DNA from: an uncultured Lactobacillus sp.
GTDB taxonomy: Bacteria; Bacillota; Bacilli; Lactobacillales; Lactobacillaceae
Length of the DNA stretch: 33,956 nt
Direction: 5' to 3'
NCBI GenBank assembly: GCA_947641735.1
Contig: CANRQR010000014.1
Span: forward strand, 1 to 33,956
The notes under the pieces are model-generated. The model worked only from the letters and a program-made list of their open reading frames with translations. It was not told the DNA's origin and searched no databases. Made by a program: the position numbers and the translations under genes. Below, in pieces: positions 14,484 through 20,758 of this stretch (its first letter is position 1; each line of letters starts with the position of its first letter).

Positions 14484-15134
14484 CTATACTGACATTTTAT
14501 TATAGGAAGTAATCTTCATATCCTTGTCAGTCATATTCATAATTGTAATTGACGCATTTCTTGGACCATGGGCTAAATTATATTCTCCAGGAGCGAAACG
14601 AGAAACAATACTTCTGATTGTAAAGCCATGGGTAACAAGAAGAATATTTTCAGCACCATCTAATTGACTAATTAAGTCAAAACCTTTATCGACGCGATTC
14701 CAATATTCTTCTGCATTTTCAGCTTCATGATATGGATCTGCTTCTTTCATGTAGTCCTTAATCGTATTGATATCCACTTCTTTAAATAGTTCATCTCGTC
14801 TTGGATAACCGTGAGGTCCACCGATCATACGCCATGCTTCGTCTGAATTCATCCCTTCAAAGAAGCCATAGAATTGTTCTCTAAAAAATGGTGTTGCAAT
14901 GTGTTGCAACTCATCTCGGTTACAATTTTCATTAATAATATAATCGCAAGTATCACTAGCTCTTTTTAAGTCACTTGAGATAGCAATATCAAAAGGAACT
15001 TCACTCAACGCTTTACCTGCATCTTTTGCACCTTGGATTCCTTCATCGGTTAGGGGTGTGTCACACCAACCCTGCATTTTATCGTAGCGGTTAATATAAG
15101 TTTGACCATGACGAACAATATAAATTCTCTTCAT
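14484..15134 (-). CDS. Histidine phosphatase family protein (phosphoglycerate mutase-like)
   Basis: A 216-residue cytoplasmic protein. The RHG motif with the phospho-accepting His9 lies in YIVRHGQTYIN, followed by the MQGWCDTPLTDEG region common to cofactor-dependent phosphoglycerate mutase relatives. The acid near REQFYGFFEG and the second histidine in LLVTHGF complete the active site. Such small family members are mostly phosphatases acting on sugar phosphates or nucleotides; true glycolytic mutase is less likely given the motif spacing. Single gene with its own short promoter region. Substrate unknown. Confidence 0.88.
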   Translation of the reverse strand: MKRIYIVRHGQTYINRYDKMQGWCDTPLTDEGIQGAKDAGKALSEVPFDIAISSDLKRASDTCDYIINENCNRDELQHIATPFFREQFYGFFEGMNSDEAWRMIGGPHGYPRRDELFKEVDINTIKDYMKEADPYHEAENAEEYWNRVDKGFDLISQLDGAENILLVTHGFTIRSIVSRFAPGEYNLAHGPRNASITIMNMTDKDMKITSYNKMSV

Positions 15135-15176
15135 TTGTAAACTCCTTGAATAACACTAATTTACATTATAACAAAT

Positions 15177-15392
15177 CTAAAAAATCAAAATTTTAAACGG
15201 GGTATATAAAAATAAAATCAGTAGAATACCTACTATAACTAATAAAATTGTGTTTCTTTTAGTTAATTTCTGATGTGTTTCTTCATCAATTTTATTATTT
15301 CTAAAATTACGACTTACATTAACTTGACGAACTATTAAAATGATAATTAATACTAAATAAATACTTAATCCAATAAACTCAAATATTTTCAT
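15177..15392 (-). CDS. Small two-helix membrane protein
   Basis: A 71-residue protein with helices at about 5-22 and 48-68, joined by a basic/acidic loop (SRNFRNNKIDEETHQKLTKRN). No recognised family. It lies 42 bases upstream of the phosphatase gene on the same strand and could share its transcript. Function unknown. Confidence 0.6.
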   Translation of the reverse strand: MKIFEFIGLSIYLVLIIILIVRQVNVSRNFRNNKIDEETHQKLTKRNTILLVIVGILLILFLYTPFKILIF

Positions 15393-15495
15393 TATGTTTT
15401 GTGTCTTTCATTTATAGCATAGAAGTATTGTATCAAAAATTTTGAATATTCGGTCTAAGTATATTAACTTAATAGGTGAAAGAAGAGGGGTTTTT

Positions 15496-15840
15496 ATGAG
15501 AGTTACAAAATTAGTAATTGGAATTTTAATGATTGTCTATTCAGTTTGGCTATTTATTCAGGGACTACTAGGTGGATTCTTGGGGATAATTGCTGAGAAA
15601 AACATGGTAGCAGGAATTATTGGAGTTCTCCTTTGCGGTCTGTTTATGGCTAGCGGCATTGTTTATGTTTCAACTGAAAATAGTGATGGGCTAGGCGGTG
15701 ATATTGCCGGCTTAGCGATGATGATTGTTGCTGGAATTCTAGGAATTATTGGCGGCTTTTATGCTGGTTTAATTTGGACCGGAATTTTAGCATTAGTAAT
15801 TGGAATTGGATTCTTTGTTTGGCATTTAAAGACAAGATAA
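15496..15840 (+). CDS. Small four-helix membrane protein
   Basis: A 114-residue, glycine-rich hydrophobic protein with about four membrane helices and a short basic C terminus (WHLKTR). I place the start at the ATG at 15496 because AGAAGAGGGG lies five bases upstream. An in-frame TTG at 15442 has no ribosome site. It is probably an uncharacterised lactobacillar membrane protein family; no function is assigned. A terminator follows directly. Confidence 0.7.
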   Translation: MRVTKLVIGILMIVYSVWLFIQGLLGGFLGIIAEKNMVAGIIGVLLCGLFMASGIVYVSTENSDGLGGDIAGLAMMIVAGILGIIGGFYAGLIWTGILALVIGIGFFVWHLKTR

Positions 15841-15846
15841 GAAAAG

Positions 15847-15880
15847 ATCGGATTAGCTTAAATAGTTAATCCGATTTTTT
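15847..15880 (+). terminator. Intrinsic terminator
   Basis: A perfect 9-bp stem (ATCGGATTA), an 11-base loop and six T. Confidence 0.8.
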
Positions 15881-15966
15881 AGGTCGAAATATTTCATCTA
15901 TGGGGATTAAGTTTGTACAATTGAGTTGATAAGACCTATTATTTTGTGATGGAAAGAAGAATTATT

Positions 15967-16731
15967 ATGAAATTTATGTCTTGGAATGTAAATGGTTTAC
16001 GGGCTGCTTTACGTCATGGCTTTGTTAACACGTTTACTGATTTAGATGCAGATATTTTTGGAATACAAGATACTCGTGTTGAGCCAAATGAAGTAAAAAT
16101 TGATTTACCAGGATATTATCAATATTGGAATTATGCTGAAAGAAAGGGCTATGCCGGCACTGCAGTATTTACAAAAGAAAAACCAATTACTGTGGCTAAT
16201 GGCTTCGGTGTTCCAGAAGTTGATGGTGAAGGAAGAAGCATTACTTTAGAGTTTTCAAACTTTTACTTTATTAATGTTCAAGTACCATTTTCTGGAGAAA
16301 AGCTTCAAAGATTAGACTTCAGAGAATTATGGGCACAAACTTTTAGAAATTACGTTACTAAATTAATGCAATACAAGCCAGTAATTATTGGCGGAGATAT
16401 GAGTGTTGCTCATGAGAGAATCGATTTAGCTGAACCAGATGATAACCACCACCGTCCAGGATTTACTGGTATTGAAAGAAAAGAATTTTCTGAATTGTTA
16501 AATGCTGGTTTTATTGATACTTTCCGTTACTTCCACCCAGATGAAGCTAAGTATACTTATTGGAGCTATCGTGATAAGGAAGCTCGGGCAGAAAATCTTG
16601 GCTGGAGACTCGATTACTTCCTAGTATCGAATAATTTGGAAGATAGATTAACTAATGCTAAGATTTTAAGTAACATTATGGGATCAGATCACTGTCCAAT
16701 TGAATTGGATGTAGACATTACTACTAGATAA
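15967..16731 (+). CDS. Divergent exonuclease III / AP endonuclease paralogue
   Basis: A 254-residue member of the exodeoxyribonuclease III (ExoA/APE1) family, which cuts DNA at abasic sites during base excision repair. The fold is intact from MKFMSWNVNGLRAAL to GSDHCPIELD. Several active-site positions differ from Bacillus ExoA and APE1 as I recall them: the metal-binding Glu of LQETK is Asp35 (IQDTR); the Tyr and Asn of VYTPNS are Gln105 and Phe108 (VQVPFS); and the Asn of GDLNVAH is Ser146 (GDMSVAH). Asn7, Asp144, Asp216 and His242 are kept. The start is ATG at 15967 after GGAAAGAAG; the GTG at 15946 has no site. A standard ExoA is presumably elsewhere. Activity may be altered or lost; the open frame suggests the protein is maintained. 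Confidence 0.88.
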   Translation: MKFMSWNVNGLRAALRHGFVNTFTDLDADIFGIQDTRVEPNEVKIDLPGYYQYWNYAERKGYAGTAVFTKEKPITVANGFGVPEVDGEGRSITLEFSNFYFINVQVPFSGEKLQRLDFRELWAQTFRNYVTKLMQYKPVIIGGDMSVAHERIDLAEPDDNHHRPGFTGIERKEFSELLNAGFIDTFRYFHPDEAKYTYWSYRDKEARAENLGWRLDYFLVSNNLEDRLTNAKILSNIMGSDHCPIELDVDITTR

Positions 16732-16744
16732 AATAAAAGAACAT

Positions 16745-16786
16745 AAAAAATGTACTCAAGAAAATGGAAACTTGAGTACATTTTTT
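16745..16786. terminator. Bidirectional terminator
   Basis: A perfect 16-bp stem (AAAAAATGTACTCAAG) with a 10-base loop, between the ExoIII-like gene and the convergent PTS gene. Confidence 0.92.
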
Positions 16787-16805
16787 GTTTATAGAGGGAT
16801 TAAAG

Positions 16806-17729
16806 TTATTTAGTAGTTACGGAGTAGACCTCATTATGTGCCTCGACTAATTGTCCACTTGTAACGATATCTTCGACTTGTTCAACTCTATCACTACTAT
16901 TAGTAATAAGAGTCATAACTGTTGGATCTTTTTTAGCGGTTTCAATTTGTTTTAGATCCATTTCAATTAACTGTGTCTCTGGAGTTACTTGATCGCCTTC
17001 GTTTACCTTTAAGGTAAATGGCTTACCTTCTAGTTCAACAGTATCTATTCCAAGATGAAGCATAACTTCTAAACCAGATTCGGTTTTAAGGCCTACAGCA
17101 TGTTTTGTTTTAAAGATTGATATGACTGTAGCGTTAACCGGACTATAAATTTTTCCATTTTCTGGTTTAACTGCGAATCCTTCACCCATCATCTTTTGTG
17201 AAAATACTTCATCATTAACTTGAGATATATCTTCAAAAGTTCCCTTGACAGGTGCCTTGAAAATAATCTTTTCTGACTTATGCACAGAATTTGATTGAGG
17301 ATTAGAAACTTTATCCACTTGTGGACTATTTACGGGCTGCATATCTGGATGGGCGATAATGTCATTAATTTCTTGACTATATAGATCGGCTTTTCCACCA
17401 AAAATAGCTTGAACACCACCGGCAACTTTTAATACCCCAGGAGCACCCAACATTTTAAATACATCATCATTAACTAAACTATTATTCTTTAAAGAAACTC
17501 TCAATCTGGTTGCACAAGCTGAAACAGTTTCAATGTTTTCTAAACCGCCAAGAGCAGTGATAATCTCACAAGATTCATTGTATAGTTTGTCGTCAGTCTT
17601 GGGGCTGTTTGACATAATTTTTTCAGCATCTTGATTTTCTTCTACAACCATTCCTGGAATACCAACATGGAATTTTTTAATACAAAAAGTAAAAATAAAG
17701 AAGTAAAGGAAGAACCAGATAACTCCCAT
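16806..17729 (-). CDS. 3' fragment of the PTS gene: end of EIIC, EIIB and EIIA
   Basis: The longest ATG-initiated frame after the TGA (307 codons). It begins inside the last EIIC helix (MGVIWFFLYFFIF), then EIIB with phospho-acceptor Cys72, a Pro/Ser linker (about 128-152), and EIIA with His210 and His225. There is no ribosome site before the ATG, so independent translation is doubtful. If made, the B-A part could still cross-phosphorylate another EIIC. Confidence 0.6.
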   Translation of the reverse strand: MGVIWFFLYFFIFTFCIKKFHVGIPGMVVEENQDAEKIMSNSPKTDDKLYNESCEIITALGGLENIETVSACATRLRVSLKNNSLVNDDVFKMLGAPGVLKVAGGVQAIFGGKADLYSQEINDIIAHPDMQPVNSPQVDKVSNPQSNSVHKSEKIIFKAPVKGTFEDISQVNDEVFSQKMMGEGFAVKPENGKIYSPVNATVISIFKTKHAVGLKTESGLEVMLHLGIDTVELEGKPFTLKVNEGDQVTPETQLIEMDLKQIETAKKDPTVMTLITNSSDRVEQVEDIVTSGQLVEAHNEVYSVTTK

Positions 17730-17762
17730 AATTAAGACATTCGGCCAATTAGTTTTATCTTT

Positions 17763-18872
17763 TCATTGTAAGACACCAAAGAGAAGATAGTCAATTAAAC
17801 CACCAGAGAATGAATTTCCGATTCTAATATTCATGATATCAGCAACGTAAAATGAACATCCATCGAGAAAAGCATGGATAACATATAACCAAGGTGCTAC
17901 GAATAAGAAAGTATATTCAATTGGTTCAGTAATACCAGTTAAAAATGAGGTTAAACCACCTGAAAGATATAGACCACCGTTAGTCTTCCGGTTTCTCTTA
18001 GGCAAGCAAAGGTACATTGCTAACGCGGCCCCTGGAAGACCAAACATCATAGTTGCAAAACGACCAGCAAAAAATCTAGTACCGTAAGTAAACAAACCAT
18101 GGTGATTAGGATCAGCTAATTGAGCAAAGAAAATATTTTGAGCACCAACAACAGTTTTACCAGCTACATCTGCAGTGCCACCTAGGGCTGTGTACCAAAA
18201 CATTGGATAAATTGTGTGATGTAGACCAACTGCTCCAGTTAAGCGAAGCAAGAAGCCATATAGAAAACTTCCCAAACTTCCCATTTTAGCTATTGCATAA
18301 CCTGCACTGGTTAAACCGCTTTGAATTGGTGGCCAAATAATGAAGAAGATAGCACCAATAACAATCGCAGCTAAAGATGAAATAATAGGAATAAATCTTG
18401 AACCACCAAAAAAGCCTAAAAATTGTGGTAATTCTACCTTGCGATAATGATTATGTAGGTAGGCAACAACTGATCCAATAACAATTGCCCCTAATACTCC
18501 TGTATCAATAGTGTTTTTAGGTGAAAATAGTTGGAGTAGTCCTGAGATTGTGGCTGTATATACTAGATAGGCAACGCCACCTGCTAAGCCAGCTGTTCCT
18601 TTATCTCCTTTTGCTAAGCCAACTGCTAAACCAATTGAGAAAATAAGAGCTAAGTTATTAAAAACAGCACTTCCTGCAAAATTCATTATCTTTAGAATTG
18701 TTTGAAGCCATTCTTGATTAAGCCAAGGATAAGAGGTAACGGCAGCTTTATTGGTTAAGGCTCCGCCTAGTCCTAGGAGTAAGCCGGCTACAGGTAAAAT
18801 AGCTATTGGAAGCATAAAGGCTTGCCCCAGTTGTGAGAAGGCTTGGCCAATATGAGAAAATTTCTTAGACAT
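17763..18872 (-). CDS. 5' fragment of the PTS gene: EIIC domain
   Basis: A 369-codon EIIC domain with about nine to ten membrane helices, ending at the TGA after GVLQ. The ribosome site is GAGG before ATG 18872, and the gene starts 27 bases after the nanE stop in the same operon. Without EIIB it could not phosphorylate its substrate. Confidence 0.7.
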   Translation of the reverse strand: MSKKFSHIGQAFSQLGQAFMLPIAILPVAGLLLGLGGALTNKAAVTSYPWLNQEWLQTILKIMNFAGSAVFNNLALIFSIGLAVGLAKGDKGTAGLAGGVAYLVYTATISGLLQLFSPKNTIDTGVLGAIVIGSVVAYLHNHYRKVELPQFLGFFGGSRFIPIISSLAAIVIGAIFFIIWPPIQSGLTSAGYAIAKMGSLGSFLYGFLLRLTGAVGLHHTIYPMFWYTALGGTADVAGKTVVGAQNIFFAQLADPNHHGLFTYGTRFFAGRFATMMFGLPGAALAMYLCLPKRNRKTNGGLYLSGGLTSFLTGITEPIEYTFLFVAPWLYVIHAFLDGCSFYVADIMNIRIGNSFSGGLIDYLLFGVLQ

Positions 18873-18899
18873 GATTACGCCTCGTTTCGTTACGCTCGG

Positions 18900-19592
18900 T
18901 TAATTTTCGAAAACTGAAGTAAAAGTTTTAGCAATTTGTAATGGGCGAGTGATTGCTCCTCCGACTACAATTCCTGCTGGGTTGATGTCAATAACTTGCT
19001 TTAATTGTTCTGGAGTATGGATTTTCCCTTCAGCAATTACTGGAAGACCTGCATCAACTAGAGCTTTAATTAAATCAAAGTCTGGGTGATCAGTTTTAGG
19101 ACTTTCTTCAGTGTAGCCAGAAAGCGTAGTACCAACAAAATCAACGCCTGCCTCATAAGCATTTTTTGCTTCCTCAAAATTTGAAGTGTCAGCCATTAAA
19201 AGTTGATTTGGATACTTAGTTTTTATTTCTTTAATGAATTCATTTACTGTCTTACCATCATGTCTTGGACGCAAAGTTGCATCAATTGCAATTACTTCTA
19301 CGCCAGTTTCAACTAATTCATCTACTTCTTTCATAGTTGGAGTAATATAGGGCTTTTCTGGTGGATAGTCCCGTTTGATAATTCCAATCATTAGAAGATC
19401 AACAATTTTTTTAATTTGTTTAATGTCTCTAACGGAATTTGCTCTTAAGCCTGTTGCGCCTGCTTCTTGAGCCGCTTTAGCCATTAGGGGCATAATTCCG
19501 CCTTCTTCTGTATAGAGTGGTTCGCCTGGCAAAGCTTGACATGAAATAATTAAGCCACCATGGATTTTGTTAATAAATTCTTCTTTATTCAT
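18900..19592 (-). CDS. nanE: N-acetylmannosamine-6-phosphate 2-epimerase
   Basis: Converts N-acetylmannosamine 6-phosphate to N-acetylglucosamine 6-phosphate, the step linking sialic acid or ManNAc use to amino-sugar metabolism. The 230-residue TIM barrel starts with [16 protein letters not shown], has GIIKRDYP near residue 71, [17 protein letters not shown] and [10 protein letters not shown] with the catalytic Lys/Glu region, then [11 protein letters not shown] at the phosphate site. First gene of an operon with the PTS. No NanA lyase or NanK kinase is present here, so the route may be direct import of ManNAc by the PTS. Its promoter overlaps a cre site, and its ribosome site lies in an inverted repeat. 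Confidence 0.95.
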   Translation of the reverse strand: MNKEEFINKIHGGLIISCQALPGEPLYTEEGGIMPLMAKAAQEAGATGLRANSVRDIKQIKKIVDLLMIGIIKRDYPPEKPYITPTMKEVDELVETGVEVIAIDATLRPRHDGKTVNEFIKEIKTKYPNQLLMADTSNFEEAKNAYEAGVDFVGTTLSGYTEESPKTDHPDFDLIKALVDAGLPVIAEGKIHTPEQLKQVIDINPAGIVVGGAITRPLQIAKTFTSVFEN

Positions 19593-19602
19593 TTGTAAAT
19601 AT

Positions 19603-19628
19603 ACTCCAAATAAATATTATTTTGGAGT
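19603..19628 (-). promoter_or_regulatory. Inverted repeat over the nanE ribosome site
   Basis: ACTCCAAA-N10-TTTGGAGT lies between the predicted start of transcription and nanE. As DNA it could be the RpiR operator; as RNA it would form a hairpin that hides the GGAG ribosome site. Confidence 0.55.
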
Positions 19629-19643
19629 TTTCCTCCCAAAGAA

Positions 19644-19672
19644 ATAATATAATGAATTTTATTTTTGTGCAA
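19644..19672 (-). promoter_or_regulatory. nanE-PTS promoter
   Basis: On the minus strand TTGCAC (19672-19667), exactly 17 bases, then TATTAT (19649-19644). Confidence 0.65.
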
Positions 19673-19681
19673 GCGTTTTCT
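19668..19681. promoter_or_regulatory. cre site (CcpA) in the nanE/rpiR intergenic region
   Basis: TGCAAGCGTTTTCT differs from the consensus TGWAARCGYTWNCW only at the third base. It covers the -35 of nanE and lies near the -35 of the divergent regulator, a position suited to glucose repression of the cluster. Confidence 0.7.
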
Positions 19682-19720
19682 TATAAAAGCATGATATAGT
19701 TATAATCAGGATGTGAGACA

Positions 19721-20539
19721 ATGGAATTTATACAGCGATACAATCAAAATAAAGACAAGCTAACTAAGTCAGAAAATAAATTGGCTAACTATATTGCGAG
19801 TCATACTGAACATGTAATTTATGACACAATTAAGTCGCTCGGAACTGCAACTAACACTGGAGATGCCACAATTGTTAGGCTTTGTAAGAAATTAGGCTAT
19901 TCCGGTTTCTCGGATCTAAAAATAGCTTTGGCACAAGATTCAATGATGACTACCTCAAAAGGTCATGACGAAGCTCAAACATCTTCAGAGTTAAGTAGTA
20001 AAGTTTTAATTTCTTCAATTGAAAAAACAGAAGAATTGATTAATCCTGCTGTTTTAAAACAAGCAGTTAGTTTATTAGCTAAAGCACGCCGAATCCATAT
20101 TTTTGGTTTGGGTCACTCAGGCGAATCAGCTAGAGACTATGAAAGAACCTGGCTTAGAATTGGTTTGATTGCCAATGCGGAGTCTGATCCGCATATTCAA
20201 GTTCAAGTTGCGACCTTATTAAGTAAAGATGACCTAGTAGTTGGCTTATCACTCTCTGGTCATACTAAAGACACTTATGATTCACTCAAAGTTGCTAAAG
20301 AATATGGAGCTAAAATTATTGCTATTACTAACGATCTTACGTCACCGATTGCTCAATTAGGGGATGTAAGCTTGCAGACGTCCGTTAGTGAATTTATGAA
20401 TATTGGTACCGTAGCTGGTCAGGTATCACAATTATATTTATGCGATGTTTTAGCGCGAGAATATGAAAAGCTTAATAAAGTTGATGTAGATAAAATTAAG
20501 GAGCAGGCACTTGCAGCAGTTATGAAAAAATCTATTTAG
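19721..20539 (+). CDS. RpiR/MurR family transcriptional regulator
   Basis: A 272-residue regulator: N-terminal helix-turn-helix of the RpiR type (about 1-80, with TNTGDATIVRLCKKLGYSGF) and C-terminal SIS sugar-phosphate-binding domain (about 125-260, with IFGLGHSGESARDYE and GLSLSGHTKDTYDS). It is divergent from nanE-PTS and very probably senses an amino-sugar phosphate, such as ManNAc-6-P or GlcNAc-6-P, to control that operon. The repeat at 19603-19628 is a candidate binding site. A TATAAT at 19701-19706 gives a very short leader. Terminator follows. Confidence 0.92.
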   Translation: MEFIQRYNQNKDKLTKSENKLANYIASHTEHVIYDTIKSLGTATNTGDATIVRLCKKLGYSGFSDLKIALAQDSMMTTSKGHDEAQTSSELSSKVLISSIEKTEELINPAVLKQAVSLLAKARRIHIFGLGHSGESARDYERTWLRIGLIANAESDPHIQVQVATLLSKDDLVVGLSLSGHTKDTYDSLKVAKEYGAKIIAITNDLTSPIAQLGDVSLQTSVSEFMNIGTVAGQVSQLYLCDVLAREYEKLNKVDVDKIKEQALAAVMKKSI

Positions 20540-20553
20540 CATAATCTGACAAT

Positions 20554-20597
20554 AAAAACAGCCAAACTACTCAAGACAGAGTAATTTGGCTGTTTTT
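20554..20597 (+). terminator. Intrinsic terminator after the RpiR gene
   Basis: A 19-bp stem with one mismatch (AAAAACAGCCAAACTACTC), a 6-base loop and five T. Confidence 0.9.
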
Positions 20598-20713
20598 ATA
20601 TTTAGAATGTGTTAGTTATTTGATTACAGAAAAGTAGAAAGCATAAAGTTAGTTATGCCTTTATGCTTATGTAAGTGTTAAATTTATATTTTCATTGTAC
20701 AAGGTATTTGCTA

Positions 20714-20733
20714 TTAAGTCTAAAAATATGCTT
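20714..20733 (+). repeat. 20-bp direct repeat, copy 1
   Basis: TTAAGTCTAAAAATATGCTT, identical to the sequence at 23568-23587. The two copies flank the P-type ATPase gene. Confidence 0.85.
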
Positions 20734-20758
20734 GCTAAAGTTCTATTAATATAATGTG

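Larger units (their letters stand above)
16806..18872 (-). pseudogene. PTS EIICBA of the glucose/N-acetylglucosamine type, interrupted by one in-frame TGA
   Basis: One reading frame of about 688 codons runs from ATG at 18872 to the stop at 16806, broken only by TGA at 17765-17763. Both halves are in the same frame, and the 11 codons between them (KDKTNWPNVLI) continue the family sequence. Relatives have Gly after LLFGVLQ, so GGA to TGA is the simplest explanation. Intact, the protein would import and phosphorylate a sugar: EIIC (1-369 with the TGITEPIEYTF motif), EIIB (phospho-Cys in VSACATRLRV) and EIIA (His pair 15 residues apart, second in VMLHLGIDTVEL). The neighbour nanE suggests N-acetylmannosamine or a related amino sugar. 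With the stop, EIIC lacks its last helix and the B and A domains are uncoupled. A sequencing error, strain-specific decay or stop readthrough are the options. Confidence 0.85.

Noticed and set aside
17763-17765. TGA in the PTS gene as selenocysteine or a reassigned codon
   Set aside because: No selenocysteine element seen, the family has Gly there, and other genes here use TGG for Trp in the normal way.
20639-20668. Hairpin AAGCATAAAG/CTTTATGCTT downstream of the ATPase gene as its terminator
   Set aside because: The T tail on the minus strand is interrupted (TTTCTACTTTT), so it is at best a weak terminator; not listed.
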